Assembly: GCA_020466095.1 (NCBI GenBank)
Contig: CM035807.1
Location: 78,490,595-78,554,594 of the forward strand
From: Chlorops oryzae
Taxonomy: Eukaryota; Arthropoda; Insecta; Diptera; Chloropidae
Direction of reading: 5' to 3'
DNA length: 64,000 nucleotides
The translations under genes and the position numbers were made by a program. This document shows positions 1 to 12,270 of the stretch, piece after piece. How positions within the stretch are numbered: position 1 is the first letter of the stretch; every line of letters starts with the position of its first letter. The notes beneath the pieces are model-generated. The model was not told the origin of the DNA, did no database searches, and saw only the letters and a program-made list of their open reading frames with translations.

Positions 1-295
1 AGTAGAAGTGAATGGACGGTAAAGGCATTGTTTTGTTGTCGTGCGTCAAAATAAAATTAGCATAAATTTGAATGAATTCAAAATGCAAATCCGTTTATGG
101 TCTAGCGTTTTGAACAATAAAATGTCTAGCTATTTAAGAGAAATAAAATCAAGGAAGTGTAAATATGACGTTTAAGTGAATTTTTTAAAGGAATATGTTA
201 AAGCAATTTTTGCAATAAGTCGCATTTTGTCACGGTCCATTGTCACACACTCATCTCTAAATTATAGTTTTTTTTTTTAAATAATTTTCTTGTAG

Positions 296-1563
296 ATGGC
301 TGTGCCGATCGTGATAACGACTCATGGGAGGAAGTATCTATTGAAGTTCCATGGGGAACAGTTCAAGGTATATATACTGACTCATAATTAAGTCATAGTC
401 TTATCTCATTATGACTGGCATTTTTTTTTTTTTTTCATTAGAAATACGAGTTTATCGTTAGCGACTGCTTTGGACACTTTCTATAGACAGATGAATGAAA
501 GTGCGTCTTATGTTCATTGCCAGGTTTTGGGCTCATTTTTCAACTGAATTAATTTTGTTGTTTTATTAATTTTTTCGTTTTGTGTTTTTCTGTTCCGCTT
601 AAGAAAATTTTTTCTTTATTATTCATCGAATTGTCCGTTGATTCCGAAAACGCAATTTTTCATTCATCAAAACGAAATCAACTATGTCTTTCAGGGAAAT
701 GGTGGGGAAGTCGTAGTAAACAGCCGATCTTGGCGCTGCATGGCTGGCAGGATAACTGCGGCACATTCGATCGCCTTTGTCCTCTAATGCCAGCTGAAAT
801 TCCAGTGCTGTGTATAGATTTACCTGGTCATGGAAAATCGTCACCCTATCCAAAGGGTATGCAATATTTTATCTTTTGGGATGGCATTTGCCTGATACGA
901 AGAATCGTTCGTAAATATGACTGGCAAAAAGTTACACTAATGGGACATTCTCTTGGAGGCGCACTAACATTCATGTATGCCGCCAGCTTTCCGAATGATG
1001 TGCACAAATTGATCAATATCGATATCGCTGGACCGACAGTACGTAATGTAGAACAGATTGTCAAAAAAACCGGGTGGGCAATTGACAAATTTCTGGATTA
1101 TGAAACACTTCCCGAAAGCAAAATGCCTTGCTATACATACGATGAAATGTTGGATCTTGTGATGGCTGCTTACGGTGGCTCAGTAGATATGCGCGCTGTA
1201 AAAATACTTATGAAGCGTGGCATGTCGCAAGCTCCAAAACATTTGCATTCATCTGGTTATCATTTTGCACGTGATCTACGTTTGAAAGTTAGTCTGCTTG
1301 GCCATTTCACCAAAGAGCAAGTCCTAGCCTATGCGAAAAATATACGTTGTGAAGTTCTCAATATTCGCGCCGAACCTGCGATGATACCCGAGATTGCGCA
1401 AATGTATAATGACATAATAGATATTTTAAGAAAAAACGCCAAGAATGTCGTTTATCAAATTGTACCTGGAACACATCATTTGCATCTAACCACACCGGAA
1501 CGCATTATTCCACATTTGAATAAATTTCTACTTCGACCGCCTATAACCGAGGCTGATAAATAA
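296..1563 (+). CDS. Serine hydrolase-like protein (SERHL/kraken-type alpha/beta hydrolase), 5' partial
   Basis: Two coding exons are visible: 296-367 (preceded by TTGTAG, ending CAAG|GTATAT) and 695-1563 (preceded by TTTCAG), joined in phase 1 across a 327-base intron. Exon 1 encodes the conserved N-terminal stretch DSWEEVSIEVPWGTVQ and exon 2 continues GKWWGS. The alpha/beta-hydrolase motifs follow in order: LHGWQDNCGTFD (oxyanion-hole loop), DLPGHGKS, the nucleophile elbow GHSLGG at bases 943-960 (catalytic Ser), and a C-terminal THHLHL from base 1471 that should supply the catalytic His. The acid residue is less clear; the expected region reads NIRAEPAM. Order and length fit the SERHL family. 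Exon 1 opens in phase 1, so at least one earlier exon, with the true start, lies upstream or outside the window. Bases 1-295 show no exon I can support. The substrate is unknown. The next gene starts 520 bases downstream on the same strand. Confidence 0.88.
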
Positions 1564-2083
1564 TTTCACTTCACGAAGGCATTAGTATAAGTTTGCATTA
1601 GAACAAAGTTCCAAGGAGGCATGGTGATTAGAAATGATAGAACAAATTATAGCTACATTGTTTTAAACGTCACTAAAGTATTAAGAAATTAATTACGTTA
1701 GATAAAATTGTTATAATTGCTTTAAGTTATAGTGGGCGTATTCATTTGAATTGCATAAATGCGATCTTTTTCTTTGCGTTGTCTTAATTTTTTTTCTCAC
1801 CTTCCAAAATTTATACGTTTTATGCATACTTAACATGAATACCCTCACAAAAATATCGGGGCTGTTGGTTTTTTCTTTTCTTTTTTTCTGCAATCAAAAT
1901 AAAACATTCAAATGAAAACAAATACAATGGCTTTGTTAGTTGCATGGCAACCATAGGCAATAGCAAAATTTCGAAATTTTTTTTAGCGTCGTTTTGTAGT
2001 TCAAGGTTTATATTTTTTTATTCGAATATTTTAACTTGCGCGTGGAGCTAGTCAGAAAAAAAAAAAAAATTTTCCACGTAAAT
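1564..2083 (+). other. Short intergenic gap with likely 3' UTR of the hydrolase gene and leader of the next gene
   Basis: No open frame of interest. An AATAAA at 1898-1903 is a possible poly(A) signal for the hydrolase gene. The bases just before 2084 are T/A-rich with a 14-base A run and would be the 5' leader of the small coiled-coil gene. This is assigned by position only. Confidence 0.4.
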
Positions 2084-5000
2084 ATGGATTTTTTGAGTGA
2101 AATTAATGCAAAGTATTCGGAATTGGAAGCAGAGGCAGACAATAAACTAGAAAAAGCGTAAGTTCATATAATTTTCTATGACAGTGATATGTGCTTGCGT
2201 TTTATGCATTTCTTGCCGCTAGATTTCAGCAATTAATAGAGCCCTAGTGGGACCATTTTGTGTAAGTAGAAAAATCCTCAATTATTGGTATTTTTATGTT
2301 AATTTTGTCACCATTTGAAAACTATCTGGATGTTTTGTTATAGTGATGATTTTAAAGCTTCGACGACCCAGCTAGCATTTGGAAAACTGTTTTATGAGAA
2401 GATTCATTTACGAGTCTTTTTCGAGGCCACCTTGATGATTGGAAAATGATTGATCACATTTATGATTAAAAGCAGACTCGAAAAGAACTTTTCTATATGT
2501 TTTAAAAGCGAGTCGAATTTTAATAATCTAGATGAGTCGTTTTCAAGCCCCCTTGATGATTAAAAAGCGATTGATCACATGAAAGATGAAAAGAAGACTC
2601 GACAACGACTCTTAAATATGTTTCAAAAGCGATTCGTATTGAAAATACAAAGAAAAAATATAGAGCAATCGCCAATTTATCACGTAGGGGATTGAAATAT
2701 GATTATTCAAATTGTTGCTATCTTATATTTCACTCAATATTTGACTCAAAATTGAATTGAATGGAATTTGACTTTGAAGTTTTAAACGAAAAAAATCGAT
2801 GGCTTTCGATTTGGCAAGCTCCGTGTCGACGGGTGAGCACAGGACCAGAAAACGAGAGTTCCTAGGTTCGAATCCCACATAAGGCAAGGAAAAAATAATT
2901 GAATCTATAAAATACATATATGTAGAAGGAAAAGCCAAAAAATGTGTATTGATTTAATAATTTTTTTATTATTTTTTTTTTGAAAGCAATCGAATATAAA
3001 TATATCTCGGAAAAGACTCGAAAACGATATCAAATATGAGTAGTAGCCCTTCAGGACATACGAGTAGCTCATCTCTGACGTTTTTCCAGTGCAACTTTCA
3101 ACAGTACTAGTTCTTTTTTATACCCCTGCCAATGCATTGCACTATAGAATATTAACATTGCGTGGGGGCGGGAAATCACCAGTCCACTTTTGCACTATAG
3201 CTGTTTGGTGCTGGGGGAACCAATTGGATATATTTGGTATAGTTTAACAGTGCACCAAAAAGTTAAGAAGATAACTTCTTAATTTTGATATGGATTCTTG
3301 TAAAAAACCAGGTCGGCGGATTCGATCCCTGCTCCAGCGAGTGTTTTTTTTTTTTTTTTGGAAAAGTGGATAATTTAACATTTACATAATTTATAAAACA
3401 GAAATAAATTATTTTACCAAACTTTTTATGCTTAAAAAATTAAAAAAAAAGATTCTACAAGGAATTTTTTGAAAGAGCTTGGTGCGTGACGTTTTCGGAA
3501 GGCGCGATAAAAGCAATTTTTGTTGGCAACTTCATTAGTCCAATTCTGACCTATTTTTCTTAAATTACAAAATGGCGGTTAATCTGCTGATTTTTTAAAA
3601 TTTTTTTTTTAAACTGGACTTCAGAGTTAAAATTTAGCCCTTACCAAACTAACCTCAGTTAATTTGGGCTTACAAATTTTATTAATACTCAAATAGAATT
3701 TTGGCAAAAATTTGAATTCGAGTTAATATTTTCGAAAGATTTTTTGCTGAGCTCTTCAAACTCTGAACTTCAGTTAAAATTTAAATAAACAAAATGGGGC
3801 TTGAGTTTCTTATATCATAAATATGAATTTCATATATCATAAACTATCGGAAGGTTAGGATTTTTGGAGGTTGCTGAGCTCAAATCTGAACTCAGTTAAA
3901 AAAAAAACAAAATGGCGGTCAGCGGACTGATTTCTTAAAAATTGTTTTATATTGTCAAAACTATGGGTAAGGGGATTTTCGGGGTCGCTGACCGCAAAGC
4001 TGAACTAATTTAAAAAAAAAAACAAAATATCGGTACAAAATAGCGGACTGATTTTTAAAAAATGGCTTTATACGGTCAAAATAATATTTTATGGACTATT
4101 ATGAATTTTTTGTTACTCATCCTCTTTCAACTCTGATAGTTCTATGTCCAGAATATTTTCAAATGGTTGGTCGTTATCATCATAATCATCATTACAATTA
4201 TCATCATCATCATCATTAGCATGATCATCATCAAGGCTATGCTGTCAAAATAGTTCTTAAAATTACTCACCATGGAAAAATTAAGAACATTCAACTTTAG
4301 TGCGCTGTAAAAAACCTACCAGTTCAAATATTAACACCCTATTAAAGGAGTAGATGTCTTAACCAATTCTTAAAAGCGTGGCATGCTCCCTTTTGCCAAA
4401 TCTCATAAAAGACTTTTGGCCAAAAATCAGGCCTTGCTGGCCCAATGTGCACTGTAAGTGCCAAACAACTACTTTTTCTTTTTAAACTATGGATTGAATA
4501 CGGAATTCATATACTTTTTTAAATCAATAAGTCTTGCTTTTAATATTAAAAAGGCCTCCCCTCAAAGCGATTTTCTTCCAATAAGGATATCTTATCAAAA
4601 CGTCATATTTATAAGAATGTCACATAGTTTGATTGATATGGTCACCTTATTATTTGACTATGTCAAGAAGTTTTCCATATTTTTCAACAGAAATCAGAAA
4701 TAATAAGATATCCTGGAAGACCATCTATGGATTTCATCATACGGAACGGCAGATCAGTTCACGCGTTGGCGTGGACTGAAGGTCATATAATATTAATAAA
4801 TATTTTTATACCCAGCGTAAGCGGGGTATATTAGTTTTGTGCGAATCTTGTAACAGGGAGAACTAAGCTCCGGAGATATAGACAAATATTATATATATAG
4901 AAATGATCAGGATCAAAAACTGAATCGATTTAGACATGACCGTCCGTCCGTCCGTCCGTCTGTCCGTCCGTCCGTCCGTCCGTCTGTCCGTCCGTCCGTG

Positions 5001-7101
5001 GTCGGATCTCCTCCGAAACGGCTGGACCAATCAAGTCGAAATTTGGCACACAGGTATATCGGGATCCGAGTATATCCTAAGTAAAAATGGGAGACATCCG
5101 CCCACTGCCACGCCCACAAATGAATATAATGTGTTTTCAGTAAAATGCTTGAAACTTGCGAACCACTCAACACATTCCATTGATATTTGGTGTACTGGTA
5201 AACTACGAAAAGGGACATATCCTGGAAAAAAATGGACGCCGCCCTCCGTGAGCCACGCCCACCAATAAGGGCTTATCGTAACTTTTGAAGTAAAAGGCGT
5301 AGAAGCTTCAAATTCGCAACATAGGTTGACCAAGGCAAATGAAAGGTGTAGGGAAAAAATTTAACTGGCCCGCCCCCTTCCACGCCCACAAATGAAGATT
5401 TTTCGTAACTTCCGAAGTAAAAGGCGTAGAAGCTTCGAATTCGCAACATAGGTTCACCAAGGCGAATGAAAGGTGTAGAAAAAATTTTTTTGTGTCCCGC
5501 CCACTGCCACGCCCACAAATGAAGATTTTTCGTAACTTCCGAAGTAAAAGGCGTAGAAGCTTCAAATTCGCAACATAGGTTCACCAAGGCGAATGAAAGG
5601 TGTAGGTAAAAATTTTATGTGGCCCGCCCACTGCCACGCCCACAAATGAAGATTTTTCTTAACTTCCGAAGTAAAAGGCGTAGAAGCTTCAAATTCGCAA
5701 CATAGGTTCACCAAGGCAAATGAAAGGTGTAGGGAAAAAATTTAACTGGCCCGGCCCCTGCCACACCCACAAATGAAGATGTTTCGTAACTTCCGACGTA
5801 CTATTTGCTGCTAAGTAGGTATATGCTTTATGCGAAAATCTACCTCCATTTGCACTAGTTCTTTAGTATCTGGTGAAAGCACTAGTAGCTTTTAGGAAAT
5901 TTGCCTGTCACGTCCTGAAGAGAGAAGACTCGAAAATGATCACAAATATGACTCAAAAACGACTCGAAAAGATATCAAATATGACTCGACAAGAAAAGTC
6001 GCGGGTTCCATTTCCTCCCGACAAAAGTATAATTTTTGATCAGAAAACGAGCGCATATTTAATGTTTTTAATCAGAAAAGCGACTCGAAAAAGACTCGCT
6101 TTTGATAACAAATTTCAAAAAATTCTAGCTTGGGATTTTCATTTCTTATTGAAGTTGAGAAATTCTTCGATGTTAAGAATTATTGCGGTCACACCGGAAA
6201 GTATTAAAAAATTTAGTACATTTTCTGGACCTTGACTTAAACAAAAAAAAATTGATAGATCAGAGTTCTCTTCTTCGAGACTCGTATGACTCTCCATAAT
6301 ATTGTCCAATGAGGTTTATGCGCTTATAAAATCTAACAAAATCATGTAAAAGCTCTATTAAGGTTCGGCCAAAATCTATGCTAAGCTTAATAGACTTTAA
6401 AGTGGATTCTTTTATAATCAGCCTAAAAGTGGGCTACGATAAATCATGTTATCATTTATGTGTCTGTATCCGAGACGCAATCTAGAAGATGAAAGCATAG
6501 AGTTTTTAATTAAAAACATTAAAAAATGGTCTCCAATATTTATTTAAAAAAAATTGTTTTGTTTTATTTTAGGAAACGCGAAGAAGAGAAACTACAAAAG
6601 CAGGAAGCCAAATGGAATACGGATCATTTGGCACCTTTACATCAAGTACCGAAACAATTATCGTACAATGAGGCAAGAGCACGCAACGCAAATCTTTTAA
6701 AGGTAAGAATTTCCTTGTCAAAAATTTTTGTTAACCTTTTGAATGTACATATTTGAATTTTTATTTTATTTTTTATTTTTTGGCCGATAGCCTCAGAAGC
6801 TAGCGCCTCTTATTTTTTATAGATTGCGTCTTAATTCATTAAGGCGCAATACTCAAATAATAATAATAATATTTAATTTTTTTTTAACCATACTGACTGG
6901 TAGGCTATTGACATGGCAAAGGCTCGCTTACGTTCGCGTTCGACATTTTCACCTGTTGAACAAATATTGGAAAAAGCCATCGAGAACTACAAAAGAGACA
7001 TTCTCTCTGCGTTAACGCCAAAGCAAGAGAAGCAAGTTCAATCGAGAGAACTCCATCACCGATGTCACGAAGACGAGAATATCTACGAAACAGTGCAGTA
7101 A
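2084..7101 (+). CDS. Unrecognised small charged coiled-coil protein (133 aa, three exons)
   Basis: Exons are 2084-2157 (ends GC|GTAAGT, phase 2), 6573-6702 (TTTTAG| to AAG|GTAAGA) and 6904-7101 (GGTAG| to TAA). The phases agree throughout and give 134 codons including the stop. The protein starts MDFLSEINAKYSELEAEADN, runs into a Lys/Glu-rich segment (KREEEKLQKQEAKW), then a Pro-containing stretch (LAPLHQVPKQLSYNEA), and then a second helix-like half rich in Arg, Lys and Glu. No signal peptide, membrane segment or catalytic motif is visible, and I do not recognise the family. Exact splice sites and conserved phase argue for a real gene. Intron 1 (4.4 kb) is filled with decayed repeats. An AATAAA follows at 7143-7148. 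The start is the first ATG before the splice-compatible frame; a further upstream 5' exon is possible. Confidence 0.72.
2330..3060. repeat. GACTCG-rich degenerate repeat in intron 1 of the coiled-coil gene (first block)
   Basis: Recurring motifs of the type GACTCGAAAACGATATCAAA and their complements (for example GAGTCGTTTT) occur between about 2390 and 3040, and again at 5925-6110 in the same intron. The two blocks resemble each other more than the DNA between them. This suggests one repeat family, possibly split by later insertions. Confidence 0.45.
2812..2885 (+). repeat. tRNA-like / SINE-like relic with Pol III A-box and B-box resemblance
   Basis: An A-box-like TGGCAAGCTCCG starts at 2812 and a full B-box GGTTCGAATCC starts at 2865, 53 bases apart, which would suit a tRNA with a long variable arm or a tRNA-derived SINE. 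The T-stem pairs poorly (only about two pairs) and no acceptor stem closes, so it is not a functional tRNA. An A-rich stretch follows. Confidence 0.3.
4800..5800 (+). mobile_element. Non-autonomous dispersed element with CCGT array and internal tandem repeats
   Basis: It begins near TTTATACCCAGCGTAAGCGG (a small hairpin closed by TATACC/GGTATA) and runs into a (CCGT)n-type array at about 4942-4998. It then carries GCCACGCCCAC-containing sequence and a 127-base tandem repeat. A similar element lies at 40968-41790 in reverse orientation, with the CCGT array reading as ACGG/CAGA, and a degenerate relative lies at 21520-21950. Such CCGT-bearing elements are common in fly genomes. I cannot name the superfamily. 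Confidence 0.6.
5225..5800. repeat. 127-bp tandem repeat, about four copies
   Basis: The landmark GAAGTAAAAGGCG occurs at 5287, 5414, 5541 and 5668, spaced exactly 127 bases apart. Each unit carries GCCACGCCCACAAATGAAGA, then the landmark, then GTAGAAGCTTC and TTCGCAACATAGG. Copies differ by a few substitutions. Open frames over this stretch are repeats of the unit and not genes. Confidence 0.85.
5925..6110. repeat. GACTCG-rich degenerate repeat, second block
   Basis: It contains GACTCGAAAATGATCACAAA, GACTCGAAAAGATATCAAAT and related units, matching the block at 2330-3060 in the same intron. Confidence 0.4.
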
Positions 7102-7784
7102 ATAATTTAAAAAAAAAAAAAAAAAATAATAACAAAATAACAAATAAAAATGGTAGACAAAGACAGTAGCAGAAACCCTTTTTGTATTAGGTCACATCCC
7201 ATTTATTTACTTTTATACAGACGCAATGGTTAAAAAAATTTCATATTCGAGCAAACAACAAAATGGTTTATTTGCACAGTTTGCGATCTGTCAACGAGAT
7301 GGAGACTGTCACGAACAGCTCAAACTTTACGGCGTGTGTGCGTATATTCCATGAATGTTTGTATATATGAATGAGTAAAAACAGAAAAAATGTATATATA
7401 TATATGGGTATATATATCTATAAAGCCAATTATTAATTCTGAGAAACCCAAATGGAAAACCACATGGCAACTTAGAAAATGCGGGAAAAATTTCATTTAA
7501 TTTCTGCATAAATGATCGATATGCTGCGTTAAGAAAATTGTGCAAATAAATTTTAACTTCTGATAAGAAACTCTTACATTTGGGTTTCGTTTCGCAATAT
7601 AAGAATGTCGATGTTGCCAAGAATTTTCATTCTTATATCCGGTTTTTTCTTATATAAGCACCCGTTTATAAGAAAACTCTTTCTTATAAAACAAAAAACC
7701 GTTTATAAGAAATTTTTTTCTTATATAAACTACCGATATTTGAAAATAGCGGTGTTAAAATTTTGATAAAAACCAAGTTACATA

Positions 7785-7990
7785 CAGTACATAAACATTT
7801 TTTCTATACAAAAAGAGTTTTTTGGTTTTGGTAAACAGTTTCTTAAAGGCGGGTTTTTCTTATATACGAGTTTCTTATATACAAAAATTTTTGTACACAG
7901 CTTAATATAAATGGACTTGGTGCCCTGAGATTCCTTTTTTAAAAGCGGGTTTTTCTTATATACGAGATTCTTATGTAGCGAAACTACTGT
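7785..7990. mobile_element. Possible pogo/Tc1-like short element
   Basis: The left end reads TA|CAGTACATAAAC and the right end, reversed, reads TA|CAGTAGTTTCGC, giving a CAGTA terminus and TA flanks as in pogo-like elements. The interior repeats TTCTTATATACGAG motifs. Terminal similarity is short, so the exact boundaries are uncertain. Confidence 0.35.
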
Positions 7991-8923
7991 ATTCAGATAC
8001 ACTCTACGGAACTTAAACTGGCAGACCTGTTGATGTTTTTGATCCTAGAAAGCCAAAAATAACTATCGGAAATATTTTTGAACTTAGGCTTTGGGTAAAA
8101 TTGATCCTGGGACACATGTAAGCATGTTTTTTTTTTCCGAAACATTCTATAATTATAAGGTCGTCCGTATAGAAATATGTTCGTCTTGGTCCCAGGTTAA
8201 AAAAAAGCAATACTCATCATTCTATAATAGGTTTTAGGTGCTATTTTTATTCCAAAAGGAAGTCTTTTAAATCTGAACTTGCACTCTTGAAAATGACATA
8301 ATATTTCTATTTTGAAATATATATATATAGTCTTCCAACACTGATCTACTAAGTTAAAATCCTCTCAGCCTTTTTGTCGACAACATAAATTGATCTCTTT
8401 CAAGAAGACTTTTTGAGGATCATTTAAAAAAAGCTGCACAGAACATTAGCTATTTTGAGAAAAGTGCCTAATTTGAAGAATCTATAGTTCCGTTGAATGC
8501 TGCCAGACCTGATAGAGATGACCTAAAGAACACGCACCAATTAACTGAAATACGTTGGTGGGTCTCACAAGATCATTTGAAGACACCGTATAAGGTCTAC
8601 AATTCCAGGGAACCACTCTCAGGGAATCACTGAAAGGAGAAGATTAGATTTGAACGAAACTAAGGTTCCTGGAGAAACCGTCCTTTTGTAAAGATATCAA
8701 ATATTTGCTTTTTCTTGAGGAGATCTCTAATCAGGCAGTATTTTTAGTTGTATTCCTTCAAAGATTTAATAAAACCACAAGTTTCGGCGGATTTTTTAGG
8801 TTCCGAGTGCCGAAATCACTCACACTTTTTCCGGCAGCTTGTGTCAAATGATGTCCCCCAAAAAGGTGGTTCCCTATATTGAAGGGAATCCAGTCTTTTT
8901 GCAGAAAGTAAAAAAAGTCGCAT

Positions 8924-9010
8924 GCAGCCCGATTCTAAATATTCCAGAGAAATTTTCCCCTGCAGATTTGGAAATAATTCTCCCATTCTAAACATTTTGA
9001 GAAGGGAATA
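8924..9010 (-). repeat. Dispersed repeat, copy A
   Basis: Its reverse complement (AGAATGGGAGAATTATTTCC through AGAATCGGGCTGCATG) matches the plus-strand sequence at about 12160-12270 with moderate divergence. Confidence 0.5.
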
Positions 9011-9778
9011 CAAAGCGAGCTAGAATTTCGAACAATTTTAAGCAAAGGCCCCCTATTATTGACCTTAAGAACATCTCCTTTTTCTGCAGAGAAAAATTCC
9101 CCAAGAATATTCATTCAGAATAGAGCTGTCAATGATCTCGACCAAAGAGAATGCGTTGAAAGGAGACACACTGGACTTGAGCTCATACATTAACTAAGAG
9201 GGTAACCCACATAAAAATTGCCTGTTGTTTTATTTTATCCCTTTTTTTCTCTCATAAAATTGCACTCGTTCCAAAGCATTATCTAAAAAAAAATTTTTTG
9301 AAATGTTTCGCTTTTATTTTGAATGAGATTTCTGAATAAATTAAAGCGTGAAAACAATTTTTCAAATTTCTATTATTGGTTAGGCGCTGTAGTTTCGTTC
9401 GTTCTCTTATCGCTGAAATTCGAACAAAAAAAAAAAAAAAATAAAAGTAAAAAAACTTACAACAAACAATATAGAAAAAAAGCCTTTAATAACTTTTTAA
9501 AAATGCATTTCGAACCATTTCGAAATCGAACGAATAAAATGCTCGTAAAAATGTATGAAGTCTAACCGAAATCACGAGCACAATTTGCTAATTGCATTCA
9601 CAATCAGTTACGGACCTGTGGACCCATGTTTCACACACACATAAAGCTCGGCAAGTCCCAGCAGGGACATATAGATGTCATTGTCACGCATGAATCCATG
9701 GGTTATAATATACATACATACATTTAGAAGTGGCAGAAGGATGATTACGATGGCACTAGAGTAGGAAAAGCGAAACGA

Positions 9779-9802
9779 ATAGAAAGAGAGGGAGAGAGAA
9801 GA

Positions 9803-9839
<37 letters not shown>

Positions 9840-9905
9840 GAAGAGAGAAGAGGAGAGAGAAGAGAGAGAGAGAGAGAGAGAAGAGAGAGAGAGGAGAGAG
9901 AGAGG

Positions 9906-9963
<58 letters not shown>

Positions 9964-10103
9964 AGAGAGAGAGAGGGAGAGAGATAAGAGAGAGAGAGAG
10001 GGAGAGAGAGAGAGAGAGAGGGAGAGAGAGAGAGGAGAGGGAGAGAGAGAGAGGAGAGGAGAGAGGGAGAGGAGAGAGAGAGAGAGAGCGAGAGGGAGAG
10101 AGA
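9779..10103. repeat. (GA)n purine-rich microsatellite, about 325 bp
   Basis: Almost uninterrupted GAGAGA with occasional AGGGAG and AAGAG variants. The opposite strand reads as a long Ser/Leu-rich false open frame. Such tracts can bind GAGA factor in flies, but nothing here shows that this one does. Confidence 0.95.
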
Positions 10104-11122
10104 ATCAAAGTCAACCTGATGTCATCGAATCTTTCATGAATGACTTTTCCTGCTCGGCATATTCTAGTGCCATGTTTTAGGGTCACTTGCATAGAGGGTT
10201 CAGGGACAACGATTTCTGGGAGTGCTTTTGTGTACCTACGCCTGTCACAAGTCGTGCTCCGTACATTCGGTATAGGAAGAAACATTATTTTTCAATATAA
10301 AATCTTATAATTGTCGTTATTAATTAAATCGCTTTTCGGTACGCATGAAAGAATTCCATCAAATCGATCACCGACGAAGTCTTTGGAGCGTTGTAGAAAG
10401 ATACATACTATATGAACGCTATCAATTGAGGTGGATACGCGTGCCCTTGTTTGGCCCCAATTTCTGATAAAAAAAAAGAGACACCTCCGGGGAAAGAACT
10501 TATCTTCAATTTGTTGGATGTTTTTTTCTTTTTTCATTCTTTTCTGAAAAGAAAGAAGATAAATTTAGTTCGAATCGAGTAATGACACCCTTAGACTTGT
10601 TGGCAAAGCCGAAGTGACGCTGTCCGAAATGAATAAAGAAAGGATCTTTATGTTTTGGGTAGTCACCACTATCAGCAAACGATTGGGGTTTTAACCATCC
10701 ATCTATACACTACATGCTAAAGCATTCATTTCTTTACCGTTGACACCACGTGTAAGGCCGTCATAAGAGAGCCGAATGGCTTCAAAATACTGTCTAAATA
10801 TCTTTGTTAATTAAAAAAAAAACATTTAATTAAAGTTTTGTTTGCTCAGCGGCTTTAACATTTTCATTCATTTCCTTTCAATTAAAAACTTAAATTATAT
10901 ATTAGTCGAAGGAAAAGATTGGGGTTTTTTTTTGGGTTAACCAATTTCGAAACAGGGAAATCCCAGCGGAATGCAGCTTAAACAGCCCTGATCTGCTTGT
11001 GTTATAAAAATTTCATGTTTTTCTGATTGTATTTTTATTTTTTATTTCTTCTCAGGACAATGGAATGTGCCTGTTCCAAAGTCTTAATTTGTATATCTTC
11101 AGTAGAAATCGAAGGTATTTTT

Positions 11123-11732
11123 TAGAGATGCATCGGATAGGGATTTGGCCGTATAACGGATATCGGATATCCGGCTAGATGCGAGGCCGATTAGCCGGAT
11201 ACCCGGCCATCGGATAGCCGAACTTTCTATGCAAATTGTTTATAAATGGAGCAGGAATTCAGAAAATTTTCAAGCACATATCATCACATTATTTATAAAT
11301 TATGGGTTGAACTAATTCCCGGGGATTATTTGTTTAGAATTATGCTGATGTCTAGACATGCAACGGATTGTGATTTGGCCGGACACCGGATATCCGGATA
11401 AATGCGAGGACGAGTAGCCGGATATCAGGCAACCGAATAGTTGAATCTTTTCCAATGCGAAAGTAGTTTTGTTGGCAATAAAAGTTTTCGGGTGCAACAT
11501 AAATAAAAGTTGAACCATTTAACCTTTTTGGTTACCAATATAAGTTTCGTTGCTTCGTTAAAAGGCGGTCCAAAACCGTCATTGCTTTAAATGTGAGGAG
11601 ACTTATTATGACAAAATATTTGTAGATAAAAGTCTTTATCTGTGCTCTCTTAAGATTGATGTCATCACCAACATGCCATTCTACGTAATACCGGATAGTA
11701 GCGGATAGTACCGGATATCTGTTGCTTCTCTA
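11123..11732. mobile_element. hAT-type MITE with CCGGATATCCGG-rich ends
   Basis: Termini are TAGAGATGCATCGG on the left and TGTTGCTTCTCTA on the right, imperfect inverted repeats of the hAT type. Flanking 8-base duplications are GTATTTTT (11115-11122) and GTATATTT (11733-11740), seven of eight matching. The interior is rich in CGGATATCCGG motifs and contains a second, internal copy of the left end near 11352. There is no transposase, so it is non-autonomous. Confidence 0.65.
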
Positions 11733-12159
11733 GTATATTTCAATGATCATGTTATATTTTTTTTGCCATGACACAATTATTACGTTGACTTATGTCAGTG
11801 TCCTTATGAGTAGGGCAATCACAAATATTTAAATTGAACCCCAAAAGTATGCATGTCAATATTTAGTTCCAGCTTCTGGATGATTAATGCGATTCCCGCA
11901 TAACCTTCCGCAGATGTGTAAAAATAGGAGTACTTTCAAGGTATAGCATCTCAGGATCGGAAATATTCTACGTATTTATGTATATGCTTAATTGAAATAT
12001 TTGTGATCGTCCTGCTTAGATTCGGATTTTATTATCAGCCTTATTCTAAGGTAATTTTTGCCGGAAATTTATTCTCTGGAAGTTTGTCTCCATAGAAAGA
12101 GGAGATATTGTAAGCGTGAATAAATGAAAAAATCTGATGACCTTATTTTAAAATGCTTC

Positions 12160-12270
12160 GAAATATTTAGTTCCTTCTTATTCAGCTCCCCAGTGTGCCA
12201 AGAATGGGAGAATTTTTCCAAATCCGCAGGGAAAAACTCCCCGGGAATGCTAGAATCGGGCTGCATGTGT
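12160..12270 (+). repeat. Dispersed repeat, copy B
   Basis: It matches the reverse complement of 8924-9010 over GAATGGGAGAAT through AGAATCGGGCTGCATG. No coding function is supported. Confidence 0.5.

Noticed and set aside
2865..2875. Possible functional tRNA gene
   Set aside because: The B-box is good but the T-stem and acceptor stem do not pair, so no tRNA fold is supported.
4913..5587. Several overlapping open frames on both strands
   Set aside because: All fall in the CCGT array and 127-bp tandem repeat and repeat the same peptide unit.
9608..10285. 225-aa Ser/Leu-rich open frame on the minus strand
   Set aside because: Most of it is the (GA)n microsatellite read on the other strand; the short non-repetitive ends have no recognisable domain.
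10588..10694. Minus-strand open stretch reading SFADSGDYPKHKDPFF and HFGQRHFGFANKSKG
   Set aside because: It looks protein-like, but I found no start, no convincing splice partners and no family match; kept only as a note for a homology search.
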